From: Streptomyces luomodiensis | GTDB taxonomy: Bacteria > Actinomycetota > Actinomycetes > Streptomycetales > Streptomycetaceae | Direction: 5' to 3' | DNA: 64,000 bases | Assembly (NCBI RefSeq): GCF_031679605.1 | Contig: NZ_CP117522.1 | Span: 4,774,001-4,838,000, forward strand | Shown: positions 24,659 to 34,290 of the stretch, in pieces | Numbering within the stretch: the first letter of the stretch is position 1 | How the letters are laid out: every line of letters starts with the position of its first letter | Program-made: the position numbers and the translations under genes | The notes under the pieces: model-generated | The model's input: only the letters and a program-made list of their open reading frames with translations | Told to the model about the DNA's origin: nothing | Databases searched by the model: none

Positions 24659-27106
24659 CTAGGACACCACCGCCGCGTCGGCTGACTTCGCCACGCGCTC
24701 GGAGTTGTCTTCGTCACCTACGGCGATGCCACGCCGCTTGGAGAGGTAGACCGAGGCCACGATGATCACGGCTGCGATCGCCGCGATGACCGCGCGCAGC
24801 CCCGGGCTCGCGTGGTCCCCGTAGGAGAACTTCACCACCGCGGGGGCGATCAGCAGCGCCACCAGGTTCATCACCTTCAGCAGCGGATTGATCGCGGGGC
24901 CGGCGGTGTCCTTGAACGGATCGCCGACCGTATCGCCGATCACCGTCGCGGCATGCGCCTCGCTCCCCTTGCCGCCGTGGTGACCGTCCTCGACCAGCTT
25001 CTTGGCGTTGTCCCAGGCGCCGCCGGAGTTGGCGAGGAAGACAGCCATCAGGGTGCCGGTGCCGATCGCACCCGCCAGGAACGCGCCGAGCGCGCCGACC
25101 CCGAAGGTGAAGCCGACGGCGATCGGCGCCATCACGGCGAGCAGCCCCGGCGTGGCCAGCTCGCGCAGCGCGTCCTTGGTGCAGATGTCGACGACCCGGC
25201 CGTACTCGGGCTTCTCGCTGTAGTTCATGATCCCGGGCTTCTCGCGGAACTGCCGCCGCACCTCGAAGACCACCGCGCCGGCCGACCGCGACACCGCGTT
25301 GATCGCCAACCCGGAGAAGAGGAAGACGACAGCGGCGCCGAGGACGAGTCCCACCAGGTTGTTGGGCTGCGAGATGTCCAGGCTCAGGTTCATCTCCCCG
25401 GCCACGGAGGTGTGCACCTTGTCCACGGCCTCGGCGATGGCGTCGCGGTACGAGCCGAAGAGCGCTGCCGCGGCGAGCACCGCCGTCGCGATGGCGATGC
25501 CCTTGGTGATCGCCTTGGTGGTGTTGCCGACCGCGTCGAGGTCGGTGAGCACCTGCGCGCCCGCGCCCTCGACATCGCCGGACATCTCGGCGATGCCCTG
25601 GGCGTTGTCGGAGACCGGACCGAAGGTGTCCATGGCGACGATCACGCCGACCGTGGTGAGCAGACCAGTGCCGGCGAGCGCGACGGCGAACAGCGCCAAC
25701 ATGATCGAACTACCGCCGAGCAGGAAGGCGCCGTAGACGCTGAGCCCGATCAGCGCCGCCGAGTAGACGGCGGACTCCAGACCGATCGAGATACCGGAAA
25801 GCACCACCGTGGCCGGGCCGGTCAGCGAGGTCTTGCCGATGTCCCGCACCGGGCGCCGGGTGGTCTCGGTGAAGTAGCCCGTGAGCTGCTGGATCAGCGC
25901 GGCCAGCACGATGCCGACAGCCACGGCCACGAGCGCGAGCACACGCGGGTCACCGCTGTGGCCGAGGATCTCGCGGTTGGTGACGCCGTCGAGATCGGCG
26001 TAGCTGGACGGCAGATAGACGAAGACCGCGACCGCCACCAGCGCCATCGAGATCAGGGCGGAGATGAAGAAGCCGCGGTTGATGGCGGTCATTCCGCTGC
26101 GGTCGGAACGGCGCGGGGCCACGGCGAAGATCCCGATCATGGCGGTGACCACGCCGATGGCCGGGACGAGCAGCGGAAAGGCGAGCCCCGAGTCGCCGAA
26201 GGCCGCCTTGCCGAGGATCAGCGCGGCCACCAGGGTGACGGCGTACGACTCGAAGAGGTCCGCGGCCATGCCCGCGCAGTCGCCGACGTTGTCGCCGACG
26301 TTGTCCGCGATGGTGGCGGCATTGCGCGGATCGTCCTCGGGGATGCCCTTCTCGACCTTGCCGACGAGGTCGGCGCCGACGTCCGCGGCCTTGGTGAAGA
26401 TGCCACCGCCGACCCTCATGAACATCGCGATCAGCGCGGCGCCGAGCCCGAAGCCCTCCAGCACCTTGGGCGCGTCGGCGGCGTAGACCAGCACCACACA
26501 GGAGGCACCCAGCAGGCCGAGGCCCACCGTGAACATGCCCACCACACCACCGGTACGAAAAGCGATCTTCATCGCCTTGTGCGAGACGGCCGTGAGATCC
26601 GCACCCGGCGCGCCCGGCTTACCGGGCGTGGAAGATGCCGAATCGCCATTGACGGGTGTGGTGGGGGTTTCGGGGGTGGCCTCCCGGGCGGCGGCGGCGA
26701 CCCGCACATTGCTGCGCACGGCGAGCCACATCCCGATATAGCCGGTGGCCGCCGAGAATCCCGCACCGATCAGAAAGAACGCCGAACGCCCGATGCGCTG
26801 CGGCCAGTCGTCCGCGGGCAACAGCATGAGCAGGAAGAACACCACCACGGCGAATCCGCCGAGGGTACGCAGCTGCCGGGCCAGATAGGCATTGGCGCCT
26901 TCCTGAACGGCCTCGGCGATCTTCTTCATACTGTCCGTGCCCTCGCCGGCCGCGAGGACTTGTCGTACCAGCACCACCGCGACCGCCAGTGCCGCGATCG
27001 CGACGGCGGCGATCACCAGCACGATCACACGGTTGTCGTCGGTCAGCTCTGCGGCGGCCAGGGTTGGGGTGAGGTCCAGCTGATGAGGGGTGAGAGGCCC
27101 CGCCAT
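24659..27106 (-). CDS. hppA: Membrane-bound proton-translocating pyrophosphatase
   Basis: An 815-aa membrane protein with about 16 helices. The catalytic loop is present: DVGADLVGKVEKGIPEDDPR followed by NAATIADNVGDNVGDCAGM. The site VGNTTKAITKG has Lys where K+-dependent enzymes have Ala (GNTTAAIGKG), so this is the K+-independent, H+-pumping type. It couples PPi hydrolysis to proton export. A Pro/Ser/Thr insert between helices near residues 145-165 (TPETPTTPVNGDSASSTPG) looks like repeat-derived linker. ATG 27106. It follows bldG and rsbW-like genes, as in S. coelicolor. Confidence 0.95.
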   Translation of the reverse strand: MAGPLTPHQLDLTPTLAAAELTDDNRVIVLVIAAVAIAALAVAVVLVRQVLAAGEGTDSMKKIAEAVQEGANAYLARQLRTLGGFAVVVFFLLMLLPADDWPQRIGRSAFFLIGAGFSAATGYIGMWLAVRSNVRVAAAAREATPETPTTPVNGDSASSTPGKPGAPGADLTAVSHKAMKIAFRTGGVVGMFTVGLGLLGASCVVLVYAADAPKVLEGFGLGAALIAMFMRVGGGIFTKAADVGADLVGKVEKGIPEDDPRNAATIADNVGDNVGDCAGMAADLFESYAVTLVAALILGKAAFGDSGLAFPLLVPAIGVVTAMIGIFAVAPRRSDRSGMTAINRGFFISALISMALVAVAVFVYLPSSYADLDGVTNREILGHSGDPRVLALVAVAVGIVLAALIQQLTGYFTETTRRPVRDIGKTSLTGPATVVLSGISIGLESAVYSAALIGLSVYGAFLLGGSSIMLALFAVALAGTGLLTTVGVIVAMDTFGPVSDNAQGIAEMSGDVEGAGAQVLTDLDAVGNTTKAITKGIAIATAVLAAAALFGSYRDAIAEAVDKVHTSVAGEMNLSLDISQPNNLVGLVLGAAVVFLFSGLAINAVSRSAGAVVFEVRRQFREKPGIMNYSEKPEYGRVVDICTKDALRELATPGLLAVMAPIAVGFTFGVGALGAFLAGAIGTGTLMAVFLANSGGAWDNAKKLVEDGHHGGKGSEAHAATVIGDTVGDPFKDTAGPAINPLLKVMNLVALLIAPAVVKFSYGDHASPGLRAVIAAIAAVIIVASVYLSKRRGIAVGDEDNSERVAKSADAAVVS

Positions 27107-27727
27107 TCGTCCTCCTTGACGTTTGGCACATGGGCGCGCAGCAGTTCTGCGACCGCAGAAGAGCCGCCACGCTCAGGCGTCCTGAGCTCGAGATGTGGAC
27201 GGATTGTAGGGAGCGTCACACGATCAAAACAGGGCACCGGAATGGGAATTCGCCCGCACCAGCGAAGATCAATAGGTTTGGCGGTATGAATTCCTTCGGA
27301 AGAAGGAAGGTCGACAATTAACTGACGGATGTAAAATGATCTACATAAATGATCTCACGCCGCTCTAAGAAAGCGCTGCTCAAAGGATACGCGCGAGATC
27401 GAAAATGCGCGCGCCGAGAGGCCCGCTGTGGCCATAGGGCCGAGCGGAGCACGGGCACGCCGACGCCCCGGACCGGCGATCATGAAACGGCCGATCCGGT
27501 GGTACAGCGGATCAGTAAGGCACGGCCCGGAGCGGGGCCCAAGGCCCTCCGGCGGGGCAAGGCCCCGAAAGGCCCCGATCGGAGAGGGCAAGCACATCAG
27601 GGCCCCGGCCAGGACACGAGATCTGGCCGGAAGAGACGCTGAAGAAACCAGGAGAAGAAACCAGGACAGGACAGGGCCCTGCCCCAACGAGGTCAGGTCA
27701 GCACACCCGGAACCGGCCAGGACACCG
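27107..27727. other. Gene-poor region upstream of hppA
   Basis: About 620 bp with no convincing coding sequence. The part at 27,240-27,400 is clearly AT-richer than the window, with a stretch AATTAACTGACGGATGTAAA at 27,316-27,335, and probably holds the hppA promoter. The rest is repeat-like purine-rich DNA of AGGACAC and CCGGAAG type. Open frames on the plus strand lack GC-rich third positions. Confidence 0.6.
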
Positions 27728-27885
27728 GAACCCGGCCGGAAGGGCCAGTACAGAGATCTGCCCAATGGGCCAGGAAACCGGGACCCGGCGTGAAGGGCCA
27801 GGACAGGCATCTGCCCAATGGGCCAGGACACGGGCTCGGCCACGACAGCCGGACCCGGCAGATCGGCCTAGCAGATCGGCCTAGG
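27728..27885 (-). repeat. 54-bp duplication and 14-bp repeat at the rsbW-like 3' end
   Basis: A unit of about 53 bp (containing AGATCTGCCCAATGGGCCAG or its AGGCATCTG variant) occurs twice, 27,728-27,781 and 27,782-27,833. Nearer the gene, CTAGGCCGATCTGC on the gene strand occurs twice in tandem; the first copy contains the stop codon TAG. Confidence 0.85.
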
Positions 27886-28309
27886 ACACCAGGGGCTGGG
27901 AAGCGGTCGGCCAGCTCATCCGGATCAACCCACCGGTCGCGCTGGTCGTCACCTCGACATCGTCGACGAGCCCGCTGATGACGGCGAGTCCCATCTCGTC
28001 CTCGCCCTCGGCCTCGTCCTCCACCTCCGGGTGGGAGCCGGGCGCCAGGGCCGCCGAGGTCGGGGATTCGTCACCCACCTCGATGGAGAACTTCTTCTCC
28101 TCCTCGGTCAGCATCACCCGCACCGGTGCCTCCACCCCATTGCTCAGGTGGAGCCCGACCGCACGCGTGCATGCCTCGCCGACCGCGAGCCGCACCTCGT
28201 CGAGCACGGCCTCATCCACCCCCGCCCGGCGCGCCACGGCCGCCGCGACAAGACGGGCGGTCCTGACGTGCTCGGGCAGCGCGCTGAAGCGGAGTTCGAC
28301 GGTGGCCAT
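27881..28309 (-). CDS. RsbW-like anti-sigma factor / serine kinase (BldG partner)
   Basis: A 142-aa GHKL-type ATPase. MATVELRFSALPEHVRTAR is typical of RsbW-like proteins; the N-box is RLAVGEACTRAVGLH, and the G1 region GDESP and GLAVISGLVDDVEV follow. It is expected to bind a sigma factor and to phosphorylate an anti-anti-sigma protein. Directly upstream is bldG, whose S. coelicolor counterpart is co-transcribed with and binds this protein. An acidic insert (EVEDEAEGEDE) sits before the second nucleotide motif. The gene end lies in a 14-bp duplication. Confidence 0.9.
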   Translation of the reverse strand: MATVELRFSALPEHVRTARLVAAAVARRAGVDEAVLDEVRLAVGEACTRAVGLHLSNGVEAPVRVMLTEEEKKFSIEVGDESPTSAALAPGSHPEVEDEAEGEDEMGLAVISGLVDDVEVTTSATGGLIRMSWPTASQPLVS

Positions 28310-28402
28310 GCCATCCCCCTCGGGCGTATGGGCGTGCGTATGGGGAGGGCCGGGCGTGCACCGCCCGGAACCCCCTATCTGTGTCTTCCTTCGGCGATCT
28401 TG

Positions 28403-28744
28403 TCAGTCGGTCGCCGCGACAGCGTCCTCGACCGAGGTGTGAATCGGGAACACCTTGGTCAGGCCGGTGATGCGGAAGATCTTCAGAATGCGCTCCTGGT
28501 TGCAGACCAGGCGCAGCGAGCCCTCGTGGGCCCGCACTCGCTTGAGCCCGCCGACGAGCACGCCGAGTCCGGTGGAGTCGAGAAAGTCGACGCCCTCCAT
28601 GTCGACGACCAGGTGGTAGTTGCCGTCGTTGACAAGCTCGACCAGCTGCTCACGCAGCTTGGGCGCGGTGTATACATCAATCTCGCCACCGACCTCGACG
28701 ACCGTGCGGTCGTCGACGGTCCGGGTCGACAGGGACAGGTCCAC
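28403..28744 (-). CDS. bldG: Anti-anti-sigma factor BldG
   Basis: A 113-aa STAS protein, the same length as S. coelicolor BldG and near-identical as I remember it ([30 protein letters not shown]). The phospho-acceptor is Ser57 in DFLDSTGLG. Unphosphorylated BldG sequesters an anti-sigma factor; it is required for aerial growth and antibiotic production. GTG 28744 has GGAGG just upstream, and upstream codons lack family similarity. It is followed by its anti-sigma partner after 93 bp and is divergent from the helicase gene. Confidence 0.95.
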   Translation of the reverse strand: MDLSLSTRTVDDRTVVEVGGEIDVYTAPKLREQLVELVNDGNYHLVVDMEGVDFLDSTGLGVLVGGLKRVRAHEGSLRLVCNQERILKIFRITGLTKVFPIHTSVEDAVAATD

Positions 28745-28798
28745 GGATCCTCCAGCACCTTGCATCGAGCGGTCGCCCCCCATGGATCGGCAGCCGCG

Positions 28799-31255
28799 AT
28801 GGCATTCAATCACTTACCAGCAGGCGTGCACGACGCCTTGAGCCCATTGTCCGTCAGACCAGTGACACACTCGGTGTCGATGGCCCACAACCAAATCCCG
28901 CGGCAGACGGGCATACACCCCTCACCCCGGGCCGTCCTCGGGCGGCTGAGCACCGGGGCGGGCCGGGGCACACGCATCACTCATACGGAGCACTTGCCCC
29001 CGCGTCCCGGAACCCATGCCCACTGGCCCTCGGCGATCCGTCCGGAGGTGATCGACGCCATTCGCGCGTCCGGTATCGAGCGCCCTTGGACCCACCAGGC
29101 GCGCACGGCCGAACACGCGCTGCGCGGGGAATCCGTGGTCGTGGCCACCGGAACCGCCTCCGGCAAGTCCCTCGCCTATCTGGCCCCCGTCCTCAGCACC
29201 CTGCTGGACGGCTCGGAGGCGCCCAGCGGACGGGGAACGACCGCCCTGTACCTCTCCCCCACCAAGGCGCTGGCCGCCGACCAGCGCCGCGCGGTGGCCG
29301 GCCTCGCCGCCCCGCTGGGCACCGGTGTCCGGGCGGCGGTCTACGACGGCGACACGCCCGTCGAGGAGCGCGAGTGGGTCCGCCAGTACGCGAACTATGT
29401 GCTCACCAACCCCGACATGCTGCACCGGGGCATCCTGCCCGGCCACCCCAGGTGGTCCTCCTTCCTGCGCGCGCTGCGCTATGTCGTGATCGACGAATGC
29501 CACACCTACCGGGGTGTCTTCGGCTCCCATGTGGCCCAGGTGCTGCGCAGACTGCGCCGCGTCTGCGCCCGTTACGGCTCCTCGCCGGTGTTCCTGCTCG
29601 CCTCGGCCACCGCCTCCGATCCGGCGGTCGCCGCGAGCCGACTGACCGGCGTGCCCGTCGTGGAGATCACCGAGGACAGCTCGCCCCGCGGCGAGGTCGT
29701 GTTCGCCCTCTGGGAACCGCCCCTGACCGAGCTCCACGGCGAGCAGGGCGCCCCCGTGCGCCGCACGGCCACGGCCGAATCCGCGGACCTGCTCACCGAC
29801 CTGGCCGTCCAGGGGATCCGTACGGTCACCTTCGTACGCTCCCGGCGGGGCGCGGAGCTCATCGCGCTCATCGCCCAGGAGCGGCTCGCGGAGGTGGACC
29901 GCTCGCTGCCGGGCCGGATCGCCGCCTATCGCGGCGGTTACCTGCCCGAGGAGCGCCGCGCCCTGGAGCGGGCCCTGCACTCCGGTGAGCTGCTGGGGCT
30001 CGCCGCGACCACCGCCCTGGAGCTGGGGATGGACATCGCCGGGCTGGACGCCGTGGTGGTGGCGGGTTACCCCGGCACCCGCGCCTCCCTGTGGCAGCAG
30101 GCGGGGCGAGCCGGGCGCACCGGCGAAGGGGCCCTCGCGATCCTGGTGGCCCGGGACGACCCGCTGGACACCTATCTCGTCCACCACCCGGACGCCCTCT
30201 TCCGGCAGCCGGTGGAGTCCACCGTCCTGGACCCGGACAACCCCTATGTCCTCGCGCCGCATCTGTGCGCGGCCGCGGCCGAGCTTCCGCTCACCGAACC
30301 GGACCTGGAACTCTTCGGCCCCGCCACCGAGGAGCTGATGCCGCAGCTGGAGCAGCGTAAGCTGCTGCGGCGCCGGGCGACCGCCTGGCACTGGACCCGC
30401 CGTGAGCGCGCCGCCGACCTCACCGACATCCGCGGGGCGGGCGGCAGCCCGGTCCAGGTCGTGGAGGCGGCGACCGGGCGGCTGCTGGGCACCGTGGACG
30501 CCGCGGCGGCCCACACCACCGTGCACGAGGGCGCCGTCCATCTCCACCAGGGCCGGAGCTATCTCGTCAAACAGCTCGACCTCGACGACTCGGTCGCCCT
30601 GGTGGAGGAGGCCAGTCCGCCCTACTCGACCACGGCCCGCGACACCACGGCGATCTCCATCCTGGAGACCGCCACCGAGATCCCCTGGGGGGATGCGCGA
30701 CTGTGCTTCGGTTCGGTCGAGGTCACCAACCAGGTCGTCTCCTTCCTGCGCCGCAAGCTGATCACCGGTGAGGTCCTCGGCGAGTCCAAACTCGACCTTC
30801 CGCCGCGCACCCTGCGCACCAGGGCCGTGTGGTGGACGGTGACCGATGACCAGCTGGAGGAGGCCCGGGTGCACCCCCAGGCCCTCGGTGGCGCCCTGCA
30901 CGCCGCCGAGCACGCCTCGATCGGCATCCTGCCGCTGTTCGCCACCTGTGACCGCTGGGACATCGGCGGGGTGTCCGTCCCGCTGCACCCCGACACGCTG
31001 CTGCCGACGGTCTTCGTGTACGACGGGCATCCGGGCGGCGCGGGCTTCGCCGAGCGCGCCTTCCACACGGCCGCCCGCTGGCTGGCGGCCACCCGCGAGG
31101 CGATCGCCGCCTGCGAGTGCGAGGCGGGCTGTCCGTCCTGCATCCAGTCGCCCAAATGCGGCAACGGCAACGACCCGCTGGACAAGAAGGCCGCCGTCCG
31201 CCTGCTGACGACCCTTCTCGCCGGGGCCTCGGAGCAGCCGCCGGCCGCCGAGTGA
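28799..31255 (+). CDS. DEAD/DEAH-box helicase with C-terminal Zn-binding DUF1998
   Basis: An 818-aa SF2 helicase of the YprA/MrfA-Hrq1 type. Motif I is ATGTASGKS, motif [11 protein letters not shown], motif III SATAS, motif [12 protein letters not shown]. The C-terminal zinc-binding cluster is [10 protein letters not shown] then CGNGN, with four Cys. MrfA-type helicases act in repair of mitomycin-type DNA lesions in Bacillus; that role is inferred here. ATG 28799 ([14 protein letters not shown]) matches the conserved start. The 3' end is antisense to the open frame of a TadG-like gene, and its stop lies in a 28-bp duplicated segment. Confidence 0.92.
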   Translation: MAFNHLPAGVHDALSPLSVRPVTHSVSMAHNQIPRQTGIHPSPRAVLGRLSTGAGRGTRITHTEHLPPRPGTHAHWPSAIRPEVIDAIRASGIERPWTHQARTAEHALRGESVVVATGTASGKSLAYLAPVLSTLLDGSEAPSGRGTTALYLSPTKALAADQRRAVAGLAAPLGTGVRAAVYDGDTPVEEREWVRQYANYVLTNPDMLHRGILPGHPRWSSFLRALRYVVIDECHTYRGVFGSHVAQVLRRLRRVCARYGSSPVFLLASATASDPAVAASRLTGVPVVEITEDSSPRGEVVFALWEPPLTELHGEQGAPVRRTATAESADLLTDLAVQGIRTVTFVRSRRGAELIALIAQERLAEVDRSLPGRIAAYRGGYLPEERRALERALHSGELLGLAATTALELGMDIAGLDAVVVAGYPGTRASLWQQAGRAGRTGEGALAILVARDDPLDTYLVHHPDALFRQPVESTVLDPDNPYVLAPHLCAAAAELPLTEPDLELFGPATEELMPQLEQRKLLRRRATAWHWTRRERAADLTDIRGAGGSPVQVVEAATGRLLGTVDAAAAHTTVHEGAVHLHQGRSYLVKQLDLDDSVALVEEASPPYSTTARDTTAISILETATEIPWGDARLCFGSVEVTNQVVSFLRRKLITGEVLGESKLDLPPRTLRTRAVWWTVTDDQLEEARVHPQALGGALHAAEHASIGILPLFATCDRWDIGGVSVPLHPDTLLPTVFVYDGHPGGAGFAERAFHTAARWLAATREAIAACECEAGCPSCIQSPKCGNGNDPLDKKAAVRLLTTLLAGASEQPPAAE

Positions 31256-31341
31256 CCGCTCCCCGCCGTCCGGCCCCGACGCCACCAGCCGCCGCGCCCC
31301 GGGCGGGTCCTCCGACCGCTCCCCGCCGTCCGGCCCCGACG
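31254..31341 (+). repeat. 28-bp direct duplication at the helicase stop
   Basis: The 28 bp from 31,254 to 31,281 (beginning GACCGCTCCCCGCCGTCCGG, its GA being the end of the TGA stop) recur exactly at 31,314-31,341, 60 bp later. The spacing is a multiple of three for the opposite-strand frame. Confidence 0.9.
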
Positions 31342-31693
31342 GCCGTGCGGTGACGGGAGTGCCCACGGGGCCCGCCCGCGCCCGGACCCGGAGGGCGAAC
31401 GGGCCGGTGCGCACCTCCGCCGTGAGATCCGCGATCTCACCGCTCAGAGTGCACCGCACCACGCGCGCCCCCTGGGCGGAGGCCACCCGCCGGGCGAGAC
31501 CGCAAGCCGTACGAGCCCCCTCCAGGCCGTGGTCCGCCGCCGCGAGCGCCGCCAGATCGGCGGCTCCGCCCGCCCGATGGCGGGCCACCATGGCCTGCCC
31601 GGCCGCCAGCACGGCCGCGAAAACCGCGCACAGGGCCGTCGCGGCCAGTGCGGTCCATACGGTCGCCGACCCCCGGTCGCCCGCCCTTCTCAC
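31254..31693 (-). CDS. TadG-like (Rv3654c-type) protein, no stop codon at usual end
   Basis: GTG 31693 overlaps the TadE stop (GTGA). The protein starts MRRAGDRGSATVWTALAATA with one membrane helix, then QAMVARHRAGGAADLAALAAAD, as in Rv3654c-family Tad proteins of about 110-150 aa. Unusually, no stop follows: the frame continues through two SGPDGGERS copies and then antisense to the helicase down to 28,922 (923 codons in all). I list only the part up to the helicase end. Either a very long protein is made, or the stop was lost when the 28-bp segment duplicated, leaving a decaying gene. Confidence 0.55.
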
Positions 31694-32148
31694 GGGGCCG
31701 CATCCCGTGCCGCGCCGCCCGCCCCCACCGCGTCCTCGGCGAGCGCGGCCGCCTCGCCGCGCAGACTCACCGCCAGCGGACCGGGACCCGCCGCATGGGT
31801 CCGGACCCGCACCCGCACCAGGTCTCCCTCGCGCCACAGTTCGACCCGCGCTCCCTGAGGCGCGGCCGAGCGGGCGGCCGCCATCGCGTCCGCCCTCGGC
31901 TCCGAACGCGCCGCCGCCCTCGCCCCGGCCCGAGCCGCGTCCACGCACTGAAGCTGCGCGGACGCGGCCATCAGCCCCCAGATCAACATCAGGGCGAACA
32001 GCGCCAGCACCGGTAGCGCGACAGCCGCCTCCGCCGTGACGAAACCGCCGTCCCGTCCCGCGCCCCGAGCCCTCGGGAGGCCCCGCGCACCGCCCCTGGC
32101 TCGCGGGTGCGCCCGCGCCGCCGTCACCGGCACCTCAGAACTGCGCAT
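31690..32148 (-). CDS. TadE-family pilus protein
   Basis: About 152 aa. After a basic leader comes GGFVTAEAAVALPVLALFAL: a G|FVTAEA site, with Glu at +5, of the TadE pseudopilin type, then a membrane helix. The rest is an Arg-rich outside domain. ATG 32148 overlaps the pilin gene end by 14 bp; GTG 32133 is an alternative. It probably acts in assembly of a Tad-type pilus with the genes upstream. No prepilin peptidase is visible in the window. Confidence 0.8.
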   Translation of the reverse strand: MRSSEVPVTAARAHPRARGGARGLPRARGAGRDGGFVTAEAAVALPVLALFALMLIWGLMAASAQLQCVDAARAGARAAARSEPRADAMAAARSAAPQGARVELWREGDLVRVRVRTHAAGPGPLAVSLRGEAAALAEDAVGAGGAARDAAP

Positions 32149-32332
32149 CGAGCGCCCGTCCGATGACCGACTGCAGCGCACCGCTGACCGTCCCGCTGGT
32201 CACCACCTTGTAGAGCACCGCGGCGAAACCACACGCCGCGATCGTTCCCATCGCGTACTCGGCGGTGGCCATGCCCGCCTCGGCCCTCGCACGCGCCGCC
32301 GCGTACCGCCGTACCCACCACTGCTTCACCAT
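32135..32332 (-). CDS. DUF4244 protein, likely Flp-type prepilin
   Basis: A 65-aa protein. The basic leader MVKQWWVRRYAAARARAEAG is followed by MATAEYAMGTIAACGFAAVL. The sequence around the G fits the Flp prepilin peptidase site G|xxxxEY exactly (G|MATAEY). A single helix and a short tail follow, as in Flp pilins. This supports it as the major pilin of the operon, although it is usually annotated only as DUF4244. The upstream intergenic 223 bp hold a 16-bp minisatellite. Function not tested. Confidence 0.82.
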   Translation of the reverse strand: MVKQWWVRRYAAARARAEAGMATAEYAMGTIAACGFAAVLYKVVTSGTVSGALQSVIGRALDAQF

Positions 32333-32384
32333 GACGGCCCCCCTTGGCCTGTTCGCTGTCCTGCCCGCGGCGTCACTGACCACG

Positions 32385-32448
32385 GTGCTGTCGTTCTGTG
32401 GTGCTGTCGTTCTGTGGTGCTGTCGTTCTGTGGTGCTGTCGCCGTGCC
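32385..32448 (-). repeat. 16-bp tandem repeat inside the Tad operon
   Basis: GTGCTGTCGTTCTGTG occurs three times exactly, followed by GTGCTGTCGCCGTGCC and weaker copies to about 32,530. It lies between the tadC-like gene and the pilin gene, the only wide gap in the operon. Confidence 0.9.
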
Positions 32449-32555
32449 GGTGTCGTTTCGTCGTGCTGTTGCCGTGCCGCTGTCGTTCGTGCCGCCACCG
32501 GCTGTCGTTGCCGGTGACGTTTCGTGTCGCTGTCATCGCGTTGTCTCACCGGTGC

Positions 32556-33374
32556 TCAGGGGCCGTCGCCCGCCAGGCCGCGGGCCAGCCCGATCAACAC
32601 CGGGGCCAGGCCGACCAGCAGGAACGCGGGGAGGAAGCAGCCCCCGAGCGGGGCGTTGACCAACACGCCGGTCCTGTCGGCCCGTCTCATCGCCTCCCGC
32701 CCCTGCTCGGCCCGGCATTCGGCCGCCAGCCGGGACACCTGCTCCACTGCCGGAGCGCCCGTTGTCCCGGCGCGCTCCAGGGCTCGCGCCAACCCATGCG
32801 CTCCGGGCAGAGCGCCGATGCGCCCCCAAGCGTGGGCCGGTTCGCCTCCCAACCGCAGCTCCGCAGCGGTCTGGGCAAGCCGCTCGCCGACCGGGCCGCC
32901 GAGCGAGCCGCCCACCGCCTCCGCCGCCTTCCGCGGACCGGCTCCGGCCGCCAGGCAAGCGGTCAGCAGATCCGCTGCCAGCGGGATCTGGCGCGCGGCG
33001 AGATGCTCGAGGCGCCGGTCCCGGCCGGACCGCCCGGCCGTTGCCCGACGGTGCCGCTGCCACCGCCACAGGCCCCAGGCCGCGGCGAAGCCCAGCACCC
33101 ACCCCGGCGGCCCTCCGACGAGGACGACCGCGACCGGCAGAGCGCCACCCGCCGCGGCCCAGGCCGGCAGGGCGCCCGCACCGGCGTCCGCCCGCCACCG
33201 CCTCCACGGCCGGGCCCGCCTCGGCCGACCGTGCTCCGCACCCGGAAGCAGCGCCGCCAGCCGCCGTCGGGCGGTACGCGCCCGACGGGCCTCGACCATC
33301 GCCGACGCCGTGCACAGGGCCGCCGTCAGGAAGGCCAGCGCGATCCCCAGGCTGTGGACAACCTCACCGCTCAT
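32556..33374 (-). CDS. Type II secretion F domain protein (TadC-like)
   Basis: A 272-aa integral membrane protein. A hydrophobic start is followed by a long basic stretch, and a T2SF domain covers about residues 115-265 (LAADLLTACLAAGAGPRKAAEAVGG, then a hydrophobic C-terminus FLPAFLLVGLAPVLIGLARG). It is part of the inner-membrane platform of the Tad machine. Its start overlaps the TadB-like gene by 11 bp. Confidence 0.85.
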   Translation of the reverse strand: MSGEVVHSLGIALAFLTAALCTASAMVEARRARTARRRLAALLPGAEHGRPRRARPWRRWRADAGAGALPAWAAAGGALPVAVVLVGGPPGWVLGFAAAWGLWRWQRHRRATAGRSGRDRRLEHLAARQIPLAADLLTACLAAGAGPRKAAEAVGGSLGGPVGERLAQTAAELRLGGEPAHAWGRIGALPGAHGLARALERAGTTGAPAVEQVSRLAAECRAEQGREAMRRADRTGVLVNAPLGGCFLPAFLLVGLAPVLIGLARGLAGDGP

Positions 33375-34290
33375 CGGCCACCGGCCGCCCCGGCTCGCGC
33401 GCCGCCCGCACCATCCGACCGGTCCAGACCAGACCCGCCCACTCCAGCAGGCCGCCCACCAGCAGACAGCTCAGCCCGGCAGGGGTGTGCAGCAGCTCGT
33501 GCAGCGGATCGGCCCCCAATAGACCGCCCAGCACCAGCCCGACGACGGGCAGCACGGCCAGCGCGACGGCGGTGGCCCTGGCCCCCGCGAGCTTGGCGTC
33601 CAGGCTCTCCCGTTGGTCCCGCTCCGCGCGCAGGGCCGCCGCCACCCGGTCGAGGCCCGCCGCCAGCCCCGCCCCCTCGTCGACCGCCACCTGCCAGCAG
33701 GCAGCGACCCCGGTCAACCCCTCGGCACCCGGCAGCCGGGCCGCTCTCCGCAGCGCGTCCGGTACGTCCCCGCCGAACCGCGCGGCGGCCGTCACCAGCC
33801 CCCAGCGGTCCCGCAAGTGCCCCGGGTCCACGGCCAGCAGCGCCTCGCCGGGATGCCGCCCGGCCCGCAGCTCGCCCGCCACGGTGGCACAGAGCTCGAT
33901 CACCCCGGCGGCGCGCCGCACACGGTCCCGCTCTCGCCGCCGGGCCCGCAGCCACCGGCCGACGGCCGGAGTGGCCAGCACCGCGCCGAGCAGCGGCAGA
34001 ACCGAACCGCCCAGCAGCGCGATCACGCATCCGGCCGGCAGACACAGCAGCTCACGCCCCATCCGGCCGCCGTACCCGACCCGCCAGCGCTCGCGCAGCC
34101 ACGCGGCCGTCTCGGAGAGCCTCCGCACCGGGTCGGGGCCGGCGGGCTCGACGGGTCCGCCGCCCGCGAGCAGCAGCCTGGCCCGGCGCAGCTGCCGGTC
34201 CCGCCCGGCGAGGAGCCATACGGCCGCTCCCACGCACAGCACCGCGGCACCCAGCGTCAGCGCCCCCGGGTCCGATCCCGTGCCCGTCAT
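33364..34290 (-). CDS. Type II secretion F domain protein (TadB-like)
   Basis: A 308-aa platform protein. It has an N-terminal helix, a second hydrophobic region near residue 85, a T2SF domain (AGVIELCATVAGELRAGRHPGEALL) and a C-terminal helix pair (ALAVLPVVGLVLGGLLG, AGLSCLLVGGLLEWAGLVWTG). ATG 34290 overlaps the tadA stop (ATGA), so translation is coupled. It pairs with the TadC-like protein. Confidence 0.86.
   Translation of the reverse strand: MTGTGSDPGALTLGAAVLCVGAAVWLLAGRDRQLRRARLLLAGGGPVEPAGPDPVRRLSETAAWLRERWRVGYGGRMGRELLCLPAGCVIALLGGSVLPLLGAVLATPAVGRWLRARRRERDRVRRAAGVIELCATVAGELRAGRHPGEALLAVDPGHLRDRWGLVTAAARFGGDVPDALRRAARLPGAEGLTGVAACWQVAVDEGAGLAAGLDRVAAALRAERDQRESLDAKLAGARATAVALAVLPVVGLVLGGLLGADPLHELLHTPAGLSCLLVGGLLEWAGLVWTGRMVRAAREPGRPVADER

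Noticed and set aside
27349..27793. Plus-strand frames in the gap before the rsbW-like gene
   Set aside because: Third positions are not GC-rich, content is Arg/Gly/Pro from repeats, and no ribosome site fits.
31690..32181. Upstream start at 32181 for TadE
   Set aside because: It would overlap deep into the pilin gene; ATG 32148 or GTG 32133 fit better.
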